A DNA stretch of 64,000 bases from contig CAJNDS010001546.1 of assembly GCA_905221605.1 (NCBI GenBank), positions 355,001-419,000 of the forward strand, in the 5' to 3' direction. Each line of letters starts with the position of its first letter. Positions within the stretch are counted from its first letter, which is position 1. Below the pieces are notes generated by a model. That model worked only from the letters and a program-made list of their open reading frames with translations. It was not told where the DNA came from and did not search any database. A program made the translations under genes and the position numbers. Source of the DNA: Symbiodinium natans (lineage: Eukaryota; Sar; Dinophyceae; Suessiales; Symbiodiniaceae). Positions 29,201 through 40,159 of the stretch are shown piece by piece.

Positions 29201-30640
29201 ATGCGCTTTTGAGCCCCCTACTTTAGCGTAGACAAGACATCCAAACGGCAGGGTCCTCGTACGATGCACAATCTCCTCGTGCAGCCGGTCAATGGGCGTA
29301 GTCACGTCCTGGTGACTAAAGCTCCAGAGGTTGTAGCACCTGGCACTGTAAAGGACACAAGCTTGCCAGAGCATTCCTCCCAGCGGAAGCTTCTTGTTCC
29401 AGTCTTCCGGCGCGGAATTCCGCGCAACTTCTCTCTCCAAGTCTAACCACACTGCCCAAAATCCCTGCCTCATAGTTTCTACTTGTCTTTCAATAGCGCC
29501 TTTTGACTGAGGGCGATACCCGGGCACGACGTCCACAATGACGCCAGAAACAGCTACATCACCTGTACGGGTAGTCAATTTTTCGGCTAAAGACATCAAA
29601 GCCGACTCCTGATCACATCTCACTGTGACCATTTTATTCACAAAACCCATTTCGCGAATCACTCGTCCAATGTTGTAAAACAGATCCGGATCATCCAAAT
29701 TCATGGCCGGGATGACCGTGGTATAGTTCGAAGAGCAATGTGCAAGAAGCAGCACACGAAGACGACCGAAGTAGTAGAAATCCATTCCTATCGTCTGGTC
29801 CTCGCGTTGCAAACGCCTTCGCAAGCGTCTCGCAGGAACCTTCCCTTTACTCGAGGTGCAGGCCTCACAGTTCACATCATAAGGAAAATGACCTCTGGAT
29901 CTATGCACTTGCAAAGCCACACTTCGCAGAGGTATCCTATCTGAAACTTCTGCACCTCCAGGCGGTTCCGGGGGTTTAGGTGGTTCAGCACCTTGAGGCT
30001 TCGGAAGCGGACTCTCTTTTTCTCCTCTCTCTTCTCTCTCTGAAGAACGTGGTATGTCACTATCGAGTTCTAAGGGCTCAGCTTGCGTCCCCTTACCGGG
30101 GAGGGGCAGTCCACGCACAACTCTCAAGTGGCTGTGCTCAGAAGTGGATCTGCTCCCTTTTTCATCATCGCCCTTTCTTCTCAACAAACAACAACCACAC
30201 ACACTCCAAGCACAACACCATGCCATGCACACCAACAAGCTCCACAAGTTCCTGTCGAGACAAAGGCCCAAGCACATGGCCTTACATGCGAACTTCAAAG
30301 AGGCTTTAAAACCTGAGCTCCAAGTTGGTTTCACAACGTGCCTGCTAAAGACCAGAGTACGTTCTACATCAACTCGAACATAACAGAAACGAGTCTTGAT
30401 TCGCACTCGGACTCCTTTACGACGATGGTGTAAACGGTACTTTCGGGATACAAGTTGAGGGTAGTCACCAACTCCTCGAAACCTTTTCAAACACATCTTC
30501 AAGAATCGAAACCCTAACCAGAACGAACCCCCCAAGAGACTTGCTATCACATAGATCGCCAAGCAAGCGAAAACATCCAATGCTTCTCCTGGCATGCAAA
30601 ACAAAGCACTCCTGGCCGGCAGGGGTCTGTCATGACTCAT
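26207..30640 (-). CDS. Copia pol: integrase, RT, RNase H and C-terminal methyltransferase-like domain
   Basis: The frame is open from 32608. I start it at the ATG at 30640, because the recognisable protein begins below that. In order: hydrophobic segments near 30600-30180; a His/Cys zinc module (HRSRGHF...CEAC) near 29950; integrase core with GMDFYYF, VRCDQES and GAIERQVE as the D-D-E residues; an acidic linker; RT with VLSCDVSVAF and FYVNDLLIYS, where Asn replaces the first catalytic Asp; RNase H with CFTDASW, SSAESELAAL and SDSESAV. After RNase H comes a ~200-residue tail (about 26880-26300) with LVVLELCC, STPCSAGSGLRH, SHEWPKGSGLW and DRCCFEEAGN. This order matches the methyltransferase-like domain of the YR element. 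The RT change argues that this copy is dead. Confidence 0.8.
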   Translation of the reverse strand: MSHDRPLPARSALFCMPGEALDVFACLAIYVIASLLGGSFWLGFRFLKMCLKRFRGVGDYPQLVSRKYRLHHRRKGVRVRIKTRFCYVRVDVERTLVFSRHVVKPTWSSGFKASLKFACKAMCLGLCLDRNLWSLLVCMAWCCAWSVCGCCLLRRKGDDEKGSRSTSEHSHLRVVRGLPLPGKGTQAEPLELDSDIPRSSEREERGEKESPLPKPQGAEPPKPPEPPGGAEVSDRIPLRSVALQVHRSRGHFPYDVNCEACTSSKGKVPARRLRRRLQREDQTIGMDFYYFGRLRVLLLAHCSSNYTTVIPAMNLDDPDLFYNIGRVIREMGFVNKMVTVRCDQESALMSLAEKLTTRTGDVAVSGVIVDVVPGYRPQSKGAIERQVETMRQGFWAVWLDLEREVARNSAPEDWNKKLPLGGMLWQACVLYSARCYNLWSFSHQDVTTPIDRLHEEIVHRTRTLPFGCLVYAKVGGSKAHQQKYRGKKTVKAVYLGPKEPRGGGVFAAPVGQTEIDIFPVCRALEGAKGEPVYDVGAIHALSTSQPLVLDPADPERPIMFEPPPDPVKSEDPDPGFENEDEEMVPDDPDPLNDIPSYVEPTDDEGEGGLGSPEMQPDDLEDMEIDWLTNHLLESLFKGPDILATSKEVADSFTLKFGGSKIKCQVPRNAVSETSGEQLDPELLYASMKLELEELESFGVGKVISEAEARKSARESGRRVLTSRWVNTIKRKGLYRSRLVVRDYASMGGTTLSEGIYSPTTSLEGLRLLLALLCKKGSVLSCDVSVAFMHAAVSRPEYVELPNNVSIADSSVPQKAGNKKVYLRLHKAMNGLRSAPLSWYKELSSYLEKSGFSPSLDPTIYRRKTSKGLTLVLFYVNDLLIYSEDPSEGKRVFEGLQKRYKLKLTGELPENGAGEVSFLGRRIFRRSGDKRVYFGLDSKYLDACCSEYNITKPSPKLPSLEKRYSDLVRKGQTEKISPAAHEKYRRTLGRLAWAALSRPDLQFCCGFLGRHQSAPDEAAETCMRDVLKWIKGLPHRVQVFPSTREILEDDADPQAVSCFTDASWSLNSVSGGVITWENCCLKTFSRKQSTTALSSAESELAALTEIAREGLYIALLTETILEGIPQDRETGYYLLKGYSDSESAVCISKMGTLLRKVRHIELRAAFLQELVDRGRFTIEHIPGAINPADALTKSPTNDSLASLCEACGLTTEPVGWEEKASGSSVSVTFKEPNTCDEVLAIPSSWKDEAYRVASGEANLVVLELCCEEESAIAQACKQNRDIAYFGITKKLDLLSREASLLMKGILEKMASNERIYVYAHLSTPCSAGSGLRHLRFSKDVKNRARWRASLEVHKKSWRRIRAVFQDYAGHERLLLSHEWPKGSGLWGETVYKATAKRLGLEHECLVDRCCFEEAGNRILKHWWFVSSDSSFNLSSCVCPGNHEHASATSVAATGVYPQGLGRFLVKEARRSFERRKKD

Positions 30641-31017
30641 GTTCAGGAGGTTTGGGTTCGTGGCGTTTCTGAGGTTCACACTTGAGGGTATTTCGGATCT
30701 TTGAGGGTACTGCTTAGAAGATCGACGTTCTTTCGGGCTAGTTAAACGCGGACTTGAGGGTATTTCGGATCTTTGAGGGTACTGCCGAGAAGATCGAAGT
30801 TCTTTTGGGCTTCTCTTCAAGGGACCTTCAAGCTCGCACACTCCTAACCAAGCAAGTCTCACACAGCAACATGTCTGTTCAACTGCTTCACTCATGCTTC
30901 TTTCCAAGTCCAAACAAGCCTGAAAGACACGGTGTTTTTCCAACGCGCAAGACATGCGATCGGCGCGTTCAGAAACAATTCCACAAAAGGAAGAATTCCG
31001 CACAGCCTTTAAGGCCT
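30641..31017. other. Spacer with a two-copy ~60-bp tandem repeat
   Basis: The GAGGGTATTTCGGATCTTTG block occurs at about 30693-30750 and 30752-30812. The pol frame is open through it but no domain is visible. Confidence 0.5.
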
Positions 31018-32999
31018 TCACTTCTTCTGGCAAGGGGAAGGAAGCACAAACTCCCTCTCTTCGGCTGTTTGACCCAAGCCGCCCGGAGGCGGAAGGGCAC
31101 CCGCTGCGGATGATGTAGCGGTCTCGGAGGTAGGCCCTTCCTCCGCTGTCACGGTTGCTGGCTCTGGAACTGCAGGCAAAGACTCTACAGCCACTGGCGC
31201 TTCTGGAACCGTCAAAGGCGAGGAAGTTGGAACCACAGACCAGGCCTTCGGTGTAGCCCCCGCTGGTGCTGCCTTGGATTTCGACAGAGCACCTGGAATT
31301 TCCCCAGGAGCTGCCTTCGGGACATAACCGGGACCTGGAATCTCCCCTGGAGGAGGGGTCTCCGGCACACTCTCCGTTGTGGAACTTGGAGCTCCAACCG
31401 GTGCCGTGGGTCCTGGAGTTTCTGGGGCCCGCTCCTTTTCCACCACCATCGGCTCCACACTGTGGTCCGAGGGACCAGGAGGAGCAACAGGTGGAACATC
31501 CAAGAACTTGAAGGACTCCAAAGGGGCCAATGAAATTGCGGAAGGCGAAGGAGGTACCGGTGTTGAGGGAGCCGCAGTGTCCCCCTGAGGGGTTCCTAGG
31601 GCTGCTGGATCGAACTTGTACCCCGCAGTGTCCGTCGCGACCGGCGATGGCTCCATAATGACAGGAGACGGTGGGGGCGGCGCAGAGGAGCCCACATCCT
31701 TCAAGGCTTTCTCCGCTTCGATGAGCGCCAAAACTCTGGTCCGGCTCTGCATCATGTATTCCCCCATTGGAATCGATTCGTCCGACGAACTTGCCGAGGA
31801 TGACTCTGCAGACTCTGTCTCCGAGCCTTCGTTCATTGCTCCAGTCTCCGAGCCTTCGTTCATTGCTCCAGTCTCCGAGCCTTCGTTCATCGCTCCAATT
31901 CCACCTCCAGTATCTGCAGTCGCTTTGGAAGCAGCTGCAGCCGTCCTTCTGGCCTTGACCTTGGGTCGAGCGGACTGCAAGTCCTCCCATTTTCGGACCT
32001 CTGCTTCGAACTCGATATAGCGCCGGGTGCGCTGATCCATTGCCCCCATTAACGCACGCCACCCATGCCTGATGGCTGAGCCTGGCACCCACTCGAGCTG
32101 GAGCTCGACGTCGTCTGGGTACATTCCAGCCAAAAGGTTGCGTTCCGCCTCCGGCATGGCCTCGTAAACGGTCAGGACCTTGAGGATACGCTTGATGTAA
32201 CCCAGCGCAGCCACGTCCCCGCCACTCTGGTGGCGTAGGTGACTTGGATCGGGAGTATACCCTTCGATAGCTGCACGCGCGTCCCTTGCACGCACGCCGC
32301 GTTGGTGAAGAGTGCGGCCTTGACCCGCGAGTTCGAACCTTGTAGTATGCTCGTCCAACAACTCGTCGGTGAGCTGGGAAAAATCCCTCTTTCTCTTCAC
32401 CGGAAGGATGCCTCCTTGCTCCGGGGCTTCCGGAAACTCGGGCAGCCACAGCGCCCACGCAACCTCCGCGCTGATGTAGGGCGTTCCATCCAGAGGATCG
32501 GGATCGTGATCGCGAAGCCTCTTGGACCAGCCCGTTCCCAGGCACGGCCCCACATCTCCGGTTCCAGGTTGTTCTCTGGAATTGCCGGCACAGGGTATCC
32601 ACATGCAATAAGATCTTCTCGCTGTTGTCGTATCGCTTGCATGAAATACCTGAAGCGCGGTCCCCTCAGCATGCTTCTCCACTTCACTATCAGCGACGGC
32701 TCGGCTGATGGCTGCGAAGGCCTGGCCTTGCTTGCCCTCCATTTTCCCCATGCTTCCTCCTCTTCTGTCTCTCCTGTCTCTGATGCAGCCACCGTAGGCG
32801 AAGGTACTGCAACTTGACTCGGAGGCCTCGAGAAAACATTGAAGGGGGCAGCTGAAGCCTCTGCATCCGCAGTCTCGACTGGCGCCGCCTCTGCTGGTGC
32901 AGGCTCTACTGGTGCATTCAAAAACACAACCTCCTGCCCGGCACTCTCCGCTGGAGAGTTGTGGGAATCTTGCTCCACCTCCATTGGCGGTTCCGACAT
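31018..32999 (-). pseudogene. Unknown acidic/Pro-rich protein within the copia element, one frameshift
   Basis: The first frame starts at the ATG at 32999 (MSEPPMEVEQDS). It is Ala/Pro/Glu-rich, then has a compact part (WGKWRASKARP...). Near 32480-32520 the frame shifts into another that runs to 31018. The second frame has a helical middle, three tandem GAMNEGSET repeats (27-bp units near 31808-31890) and a long Pro/Thr/Ala-rich tail. I recognise no family. It lies between protease and integrase, where copia elements usually have no separate ORF. It could be an extra gag-like protein or part of another nested element. Confidence 0.4.
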
Positions 33000-33690
33000 G
33001 CTCAGTACCTTCCCTCAGGGAAAACCAAGACACGCAAACAAGCAAAATGGCTGCGGACAAACATGCGCACTTCAAGCCTTTTTGAGGTCTTTTGGGCTTT
33101 CTAACGCAAAACATGCTTGGCTCTCCGGTTGCTTCGGGGCACTCACTTCCTTTAAGGGCAAGGCGCAAGCCTTCCCTCCCGAAGATCAGAAGCGACAAGC
33201 CTCTCACACACAACCCCTTCACCAGACATGTCAGCACAAACATCACATTCCAAACTGCGCACACATGCCGCTGCCAAAAATCATGTTGCTGTCTGACAAA
33301 AACATGGCATTTCCTAAAAGAATCAGGCAGTTTCCTAACCAGACTTTCGGAACACAGACTCCTATCCCCACTCAGGACATGCGTTTTTCCCGTACAGATC
33401 ATGTCATGCGGTTTCCTAACGACGTGTTCTTCAGGAATTTCCAGGGACCTACTCCTAACTTCAGCCCTCAAACCGCGCAACATGAACTCAAACGGCGTTC
33501 CCGACAACACGTGGCGGATAGACTTCTCGTCCTTTCCAGGCTTCTCATCACTCTTCGCTTCTTTCGAAGTCTTCTTCAGGATGCTTGGTCCTGCAGTAAT
33601 GTCTTTCCTGGGTTCCTTGTCAACAGGAAGAGAGTCGATCTCCATGTCCGATCCCTTGGATGGGCGTTTAGGAGCTTTCTGCTTCTTTCC
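33000..33690. other. Copia spacer, no domain recognised
   Basis: Minus-strand frame open from 33834 and merging into the region above. Lys-rich near 33560-33700. No recognised motif. Confidence 0.4.
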
Positions 33691-33691
33691 G

Positions 33692-35730
33692 CTAATCGCC
33701 CACCAGGCCCGTTTCGCCCCAACCAGGCGGACATTCTTCTTTCCACCCTTGTAAATGCGAGACCCGGTGCGTCTTCCAGCCCCGTTCCGACGCGGACCAC
33801 GGAGATACCACATTGAAAGGCACGTCCGCCACAAGGACGTCCTCCAACGTCAACGAAACGTCGCCGAAACGAACTTCCAGATCAACAACATTCGATACGT
33901 TTATGATGTCTCCTGAGGCACTATAGAGCGTCACCGTGCGATCATGGTACTTGCAGACACGAAATCCTGACAGATGATCTGCTGAGACGATGTGGCATGT
34001 GGCTCCACTATCGACCAGCCACACATCACGATGCTCTACCTGCAGCGAAGCGCAGACGTATGCCGCATCTCCCTTCGAGGTGCTTCCAGTCAGGGTGCCT
34101 ACCTTCTCATCTGCAGTGACTTTCGGCCCTACAGCGACCGGTCTAGGGACTGCCTCTACGGGCTTAGGCTTCTCAGGCTCAGGCTGGCTCAGTACTTCTC
34201 GTACAGCAGAAGGCTTGGCAAACCTCATCGCCATCACGGTGGAGGTCCTCGAAGACTCGGACTCTGCCTCGGACTCTGGTTCTCCCATAGCCCGGGCTCT
34301 AGCCTTCTTCTTCTTCTTGCCTTTGCCCTTGCCTTTATCAGGCTTGTCGGGCTTCTGCTCCTTGTCTTTGCCGCCTTTTCCGCCTTTCGGCGTTGGAGAG
34401 CGTGGCTTTCCTTTCGGATTCTGCGCTCCCTTGCCATCGCCCTTCTTGCCCTTGTCGCCCTTCTTGCCCTTTTCACCGGCTTCACGCTGACGGCTCCAGC
34501 AGTCCTTAGCCAGGTGTCCCTTTCGTCCACAGTGGTCACAAAGCTTGTCACCTTTTCCTGACATCTGCCGACTTGAGGAAAAGGGACCCTCACACAGACG
34601 AAACTGCTCCTCATAGTACCGAAGGCTATCGCTCAGCGATGTCCAGTCGTTGCTCTTTCCATGAAGAACGACGTACTGTCTGAGCTCCTGGCTCAGAGCT
34701 TGCAGCAAAACACTGCAGCGGTCAGCCTCCGTGAGACGCAACTCTGGAAAGTTCCCAAGCTTGGATTCGGCACGAGAAAACTCGTCCTCCAAGTGACGGA
34801 TGAGGTCTGTCGGCCGTCGGTGATGCTGGCACGTAGTCGCCAACTTGAGGCACTGCTCCCGCACGTAGACAGCTTCCATGCGAGACACGATGCTGTATTG
34901 CTGCGTGATGGTCCTCACAGCCTCGTATCCGCAGGCACTGAGAGACTGCCTTTTCGAGCACGAGCGTAGCAACTCCTGACCTCTTTCCCAACGTGAGAGA
35001 GATTGGGTGAGATAGTAAAGCTTCGCACTTCGAGCAGCAACATCATCCGCCAAATCCTTCTGAAGGATCTCATTCTTTTGCTTGACGCAGAGTTGCAACT
35101 CTCGAACGAAAGACTCATCTTGAAGAGCAAGATGACAGTGTCTCCAGGTAGGCATGCCATGTCTCGACTTCTCGCATCCTGCCCTTGTTCATGCCTTGAT
35201 GCTCTAGCATCGGCAGAGATGGAAGGTACTTCTCCGCCCTATTCTGCACCAATGGGCTCCGAACAGAGCTCGAAGACGAGGTAGCTCCTGCAAAAGGCAC
35301 AGAAGGTGTGCTCGGTGCAGCTGCAAACGGGTCTTCCGTCTTGGCTCTAGCTGCAGCCTCCGCAACCAAACGTGCGGTCTCCGCTGCCTTCTCTTCAGCC
35401 TCATTTCGACGCTTCTCTTCCAAATCCATTCTTCTCATGAGGGCAGCTATCAACTGCTGGTTCTGCTGGTTGGCCTGACTTTGCTGCCTTTGCATCTCCA
35501 AGAAGATGGCTTGGAAGTTGCCTTCACCAAGGCCATTTCCAGCTTGTACTCCACCCACTTGCTTCCAGAGGCGAAGCATGAGCTTGAGCTGGAGTTGCCG
35601 GAGGCGACGCAAAAGGGTTCGCTCCTCCAGCAGGTGCTGTCGGTTGTCCTTGAGACCCAAACAGCAAAGCCTCTTCCTCAGGGCTCACATCAGGTACTGG
35701 CACTGTAGACGCGTCCGGAACTTGGGCCAT
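33692..35730 (-). pseudogene. Copia gag-protease, frameshifted
   Basis: The ATG at 35730 (MAQVPDAST) follows the 5' LTR by about 40 bases. The frame shifts near 35560 into a Gln/Glu-rich coiled-coil-like segment and again near 35150 into the main gag frame. That frame holds a helical capsid-like part, the zinc knuckle CDHCGRKGHLAKDC (near 34505-34550), a Lys/Gly-rich basic linker, and an aspartic protease centred on WLVDSGATCHIV (near 33985-34020). A further shift near 33795 follows FNVVS. Gag packages the element RNA and the protease cuts the polyprotein. At least three frame changes make it a decayed copy. Confidence 0.75.
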
Positions 35731-35749
35731 GGCTTTTTTTGGAACGTCT

Positions 35750-35769
35750 CTTCAGGACGCTCCGCTCCA
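35750..35769 (-). other. Candidate primer-binding site
   Basis: Minus strand TGGAGCGGAGCG directly follows the CACA end of the 5' LTR. Starting with TGG, it could pair with a tRNA 3' CCA end. I cannot assign the tRNA. Confidence 0.4.
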
Positions 35770-36235
35770 TGTGAAAAGCAGAGCTTTCGCGCAGACTGCT
35801 TTTTCCGTTCGCACTTGAGCAAAGGCTTCAAACGACATCTCAACTTTGTTTAGACAAAGGAGAAGACAAAAGTAACATGCAAAACATCTTGGTTACTGGT
35901 TCAGGACTTCAGGTCTGTTGCAAAAATGCTCTCAGAATGCCTCAGCGAGTGTCAAACGGTCACGACACGGTACGAACGACGGGGCAAAGCACACGGAGTG
36001 AGCAACGGCCAAAGTCTGTTCCTCAGAGCTTTGCTTCAGCACTTCCAGTAACTCTCAGGTCAACTTCCGAGAGCCTCTCTGTGCTTCTCAAAACTCCCAT
36101 CATAACATGTTAAGTCAAAGCACCTTCATGTCATGCAAACATGCTCATGCCAAAACAAAACATGTTCTTGCCATGTCACAGCACTCATATCCTGCACATG
36201 TACCTGCAAGCAACTAGACAAACAAAGAAATGTCA
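35770..36235 (-). repeat. 5' LTR of the copia element
   Basis: Begins TGACATTT at 36235 on the minus strand and ends TTTTCACA at 35770. Shorter than the 3' LTR by about 100 bases because of indels. It should hold the promoter, but no clear TATA box stands out. Confidence 0.85.
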
Positions 36236-37150
36236 TATTCTTTGGATGTGCACGCAAACCTGCAGTGTTCTTTGGCAGTGCGTTTGATCTTCCTTTACCG
36301 GAATGTGCGTGAACCTATTTGATGTCGTCTTGGCAGTCTTTTGCCGGGTTGCGGCTGCGCTTTAAACTTTAAAGCAGAAGGCCCTCCGCCGGTTTGCACT
36401 CTAAATCGACGGTTGCGGAGTTCCTTGTTGCACGATTGCACTTCAAAGGTTTTAAGCCGCGTGGCTGCTTTGGGGGTTTGTCGTTCCAAAAAAAACCCGT
36501 TTCCAGGCTTGCACAGACGTTGCCATCTTGCCGGAATGTGCATGCAAACCTTAAGACCATCTTTGGCGCGTTTGATCTTCTACAAAATAACAGCTTCAAG
36601 CTTCTTTTGCCGGGTTGCAAACTTAGGAGCTGCTATTGCGACCAATGTGCTCCAACCATTTGGTTGCGCCTTAAAGCTAAAAGCAAAAGGCCCTCCGCCG
36701 GTTCGCATTCCTTCTAAAATTGACGGTTGCTTGAACAACTCTGAGTTCCGTGGCTGCTTTGGGTGGTTTTATCGTTCTTGAAAACTCCGTTTCCTTACTG
36801 ACGTCCAGCCGCTCATGCGGCCCAGATGGCCGGCTGCAGGTTGGCCGTTCTTGGAACAAGCTGGCTGTTTGTTTTAAACCGGATCCAAGTTTTAGAAATT
36901 GCCTTGGTCTGCAATTACGAGCACCTCCCACATAAGCTCTTGCCACGTGCCCGCCTGGCTGATGCCTCTCGCATCCCGCTTGACGGCGGAATACCCTTGC
37001 GCATTGGCTCAGTCCCTGGCATCGATCGCCAGTCGATCGTGACCCTCCAATCGGGTTGTTCCTCTGGATGCATGGCGTTCGGTGCTCCTAGCTGGACATA
37101 GCCGCGTGTCAGGGTAGAGGATGGTCTTTGTAGCACGGCGGCTGGTTGTC
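36236..37150. repeat. Diverged internal duplication, non-coding
   Basis: A block with AAGGCCCTCCGCCGGTT and GTGGCTGCTTTGG occurs twice (about 36345-36515 and 36655-36790). No gene seen. It may be the 5' part of the plus-strand retroelement remnant that follows. Confidence 0.45.
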
Positions 37151-37154
37151 TGGC

Positions 37155-39164
37155 CTCCGTCTGGATGCAAAAACTCTTCGATTCTGGCTTTTTGCCTGAA
37201 GATTTCGGCTGCTCTGCGTGCAAGCTGCGATGCAGCTCTTATCTCCAGTTGAGCTTGCGCCGTTTTTTGGAGGATATCTGCGATTTCCTTGGAGAGATCG
37301 CTGTCTTGGAGGTCCCTGAGGGCCAGCCTTTTTGTTTGCACTTGCTGCAACTTCTCCTGGAGCAGTGTCAGGATCCGGAGGCCTGTATCTGCCCGGATCT
37401 TGTTTCGGGCGCACGCTTGGAAGTTGACTGTACGCTCGAGCTCTCGGTTCTGGCCCAAGCGGGGAGGCGCATTCCCTTACGGAGCTGGTGATCTGCGACG
37501 GATCATGGGAATCCGCTTCTGATCATCCTCAAGAGGTCTTGCAGATGCTTGAGGATGAGTTGGCGGGTTGGATTTCTGAGTACCCTTCGTTGCAGGCATC
37601 CAGACCACGTTTCCGCAAGTCGCCTGCGGTAAGCTCGGGTTTGTGCAGGCCGAGGGCCGCTCTGCACGCCTGGTGGTTGATGGTACGATTAGTGGGGTGA
37701 CTAATTCCTGCCAGATCCGAATCACATGCTTAATCCGCGGTTTTGCAACATCGCTGCTTGCGCTCCTGAGAAAGTTCCATCTGAGCCGTGGGTCGGGGTC
37801 TCTCTTGACGTTCGCAAGGCGCGCCGGCGGGTTTTGCTGGCCTGGGCGGGTCGCGCCCTGCTCGCCTTTTCATTCCTGGGGCGTTTCTTTGTCTCCAAGA
37901 ACTTGAATTTTGGAGCCAGGGCATCGGCGTTCTGGTGGGGTCGAATCGCTGGTATGCTCATGCGTCTGTCGCATGCTGTCATACGGCTCCTTCACTTGTG
38001 GGATTATGTCGACGGTTTTTTAGCGGCTTTCCGCTCCTCTACAGCGCCACTCCATGCGAGCCTCTGGCTAATTCTCTTCATGTCGATGGGGGTTCCACTT
38101 AGTTGGAACAAGTGCACCTGGGGTGAGTCCATTCGTTGACCAGCTGCGGTCCTTGCTTTCCTGCAAGCGCATTCGGGTGCGTGACCTCGAGTCAGCGTTG
38201 GGTCGGTTGCTCTGGCTCTCTGGCCTACTGGTCTGGATGAGGCCTCTTCTCTCACCTGTTTACAGGGTCCTCACCCAGTTACCCTCTACTTCCGTTGCGG
38301 TGTCACCAGCGCTCTGGGATCGGCTCTTGTCCGCTTGCGATGACGAGTGCGTGCTCCGGCAGTCAACTGGTCACGCGTCCCTGCCGAAGTCTGCTCGGGT
38401 GATCCGCGTAGCCAACACTTTCGTCACTTCCAAGCAGCAGTTACTTGACACTCCATTTCGCAAGCACCGTCTCTGGGTTACCGTACAAGACGCCGATCAT
38501 CCCTACCGCGTGGTCGATGAGCCGGCTCGCGAGGCAGTCCGTGCGTGGGGAGAGTGCACCCTTGTCCTGCTCCTTGCTGAGACCGTTACCGCTGCTGGTC
38601 ATTGCTGAAGCTGATGCATTTGCGGATGCGTCCTTGTGCGGCCTTGGCGGGTACATCTCTTGGCCTTCTGGGAGGTGTTCCTGGTTTAGCGTCACCTTGA
38701 CTTCAGCCGAAGTGGCGCGTCTGTGCGATGTTATGCCTGCACCTCTGCAATCGCACATTGCCGCCTTGGAACTTCTGGCGCAGCTTTGCCTCTTGTGGGT
38801 CACTGACGCTGCTCTTCCTGGATGCCGCACGGCCTTAGAGGTGGCGCTGCGCTGCGATAATTCGGCAGCTGAAGCGGCTGCCCACAAAGGGTTGTCTTCC
38901 GTTCGATCTCTGGCCTGGGTTCTTCGAAGGTTCTGCGCTTGCGAGCAAGCCTTCAATATTCGAGCTGCTCCGGAACACATCCCGGGTTATCGCAATGCGC
39001 TGGCCGATGAGCTGAGCCGCCTCGGCACTTCGACACCTCCTCTGGCGCTTGCAGACCGATGTGCTCCACCGCTTACAGAGCTGCTGCGTGCCCCCACTCA
39101 GCTCCGGCTGGGCCCTCCGCCTTCGGCGGCTCGCTGGCCGTCCTACCTCGAGCAGCTAGCTTAG
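37155..39164 (+). pseudogene. Decayed YR-type (DIRS/Ngaro-like) RT-RNase H
   Basis: Several frames are needed. Near 37490-37700: a conserved-looking pre-RT segment ending RLVVDGTISG-like. Near 37730-38100: RT fragments with GVSLDVRKARRR (motif A), FGARASAFWWGRIAG, and WDYVDGFL, where the expected DD is DG. From 38130: the thumb. 38600-39160: RNase H with ADAFADASLCGLGG, AALELLAQL, LRCDNSAAEAA and PGYRNALADELSR. The stop is near 39164. Multiple frameshifts plus the altered RT active site show inactivity. No recombinase, methyltransferase-like or dioxygenase-like domain was found with it. Confidence 0.7.
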
Positions 39165-39308
39165 CCTGATCACGCATTCGCTGGTGATTGCAAAATAGTG
39201 CAGTGCATCTTCAGACCTGGGAGTCTGTGCATTTTGGTTTCCCGATTTTATTTCCTTCTTTCCTTTGTTCGGGGTCTTCCCCTGGCGGGTCGTGAAACGA
39301 TTTCTTTG

Positions 39309-39597
39309 TCGGTGTGCTTTCGACCCCGTTTCGGGTTTGGGTTCGACTTATCGGGTTGCCCGGGACCCCTGTTTCGGGCTGCGTCCGTTGTCGTTCCGTT
39401 GCCTTTGCGTCGGCAGCGATTTGGTTTACTCGCCAGTTCGACTCGCAGTGAATAAAAAGGAGAGAGGGATTGATTCTTTCGGAAACCGTTCTTCACTTTA
39501 TGCTTTTTGGATATTCGATGATTGATTGATGAATATCTGTTCTTATTCTTGTATTGGGAATCGAGCATGAACGTATACGGACAGTAGGGGTGCAAAC
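39309..39597 (+). repeat. B1 repeat of the plus-strand retroelement
   Basis: 289 bases nearly identical to 39868-40159, separated by 270 bases. It lies directly downstream of the RNase H remnant. Confidence 0.8.
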
Positions 39598-39867
39598 GGA
39601 CACGGTTTTTAACCAGGGTGTTTGCCCCCCCCGCCCTGCCCGGCCGGCATGCACAGCTTTGATTTCCTCTTGAGAATTTTCGTAATTGCTTGTCATGAAG
39701 ACTTTCTCTTGAGGATTTCTGTTTTGCTTGGCATGTTTTCCATTGTTTGTGGTCCGGCAGTTTCTTGCTCGATTCGCTACCAGGAGGTCTCGACCTCGCA
39801 TTTTTGTCTTACCCACCACCATCCCCCTTGCACCTGCCTTGGCGGTTGTGTGTGTGTGTGTGCTTAA
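39598..39867 (+). repeat. Candidate A2 segment between B1 and B2
   Basis: It ends in a short TG run (39846-39862). No matching A1 was found upstream, so the A assignment rests on position only. Confidence 0.4.
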
Positions 39868-40159
39868 TCGGTGTGCTTTCGACCCCGTTTCGGGTTTGGG
39901 TTCGACTTATCGGGTTGCCCGGGACCGCTGTTTCGGGCTGCGTCCGTTGTCGTTCCCCGTTGCCTTTGGGTCGGCACCGATTTGGTTTACTCGCCAGTTC
40001 GACTCGCAGTGAATAAAAAGGAGAGAGGGATTGATTCTTTCGGGAAACCGTTCTTCACTTTATGCTTTTTGGATATTCGATGATTGATTGATGAATATCT
40101 GTTCTTATTCTTGTATTGGGAATCGAGCATGAACGTATACGGACAGTAGGGGTGCAAAC
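39868..40159 (+). repeat. B2 repeat of the plus-strand retroelement
   Basis: Copy of B1. It ends at GGGTGCAAAC, which I take as the element's 3' end. Confidence 0.8.

Larger units (their letters stand above)
5844..36235 (-). mobile_element. Composite Ty1/copia-type LTR retrotransposon with nested insertions
   Basis: This is the outermost element, in minus orientation. Direct terminal repeats at 35770-36235 and 5844-6408 read TGACATTT...TTTTCACA on the minus strand, so they have TG...CA ends. Inside are gag-protease and integrase-RT-RNase H in copia order. The polypurine tract near 26154-26175 has been separated from its 3' LTR by three serial insertions (fragment A, L2, L1). Without them the element would be about 10.7 kb. 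The LTRs differ in length (466 versus 565 bp) and the coding region has frameshifts and a changed RT active site, so it is old and inactive. I find no clean target-site duplication around it. Confidence 0.85.

Noticed and set aside
30641-32608. N-terminal 650 codons of the long copia pol frame as real protein
   Set aside because: Low-complexity Ser/Arg/Gly text that overlaps the more protein-like ORF in another frame. Recognisable pol begins below 30640.
5839-36240. A 5-bp target duplication around the copia LTRs
   Set aside because: Outer flanks ATCTT and TATTC do not match. The element is old or one flank is rearranged.
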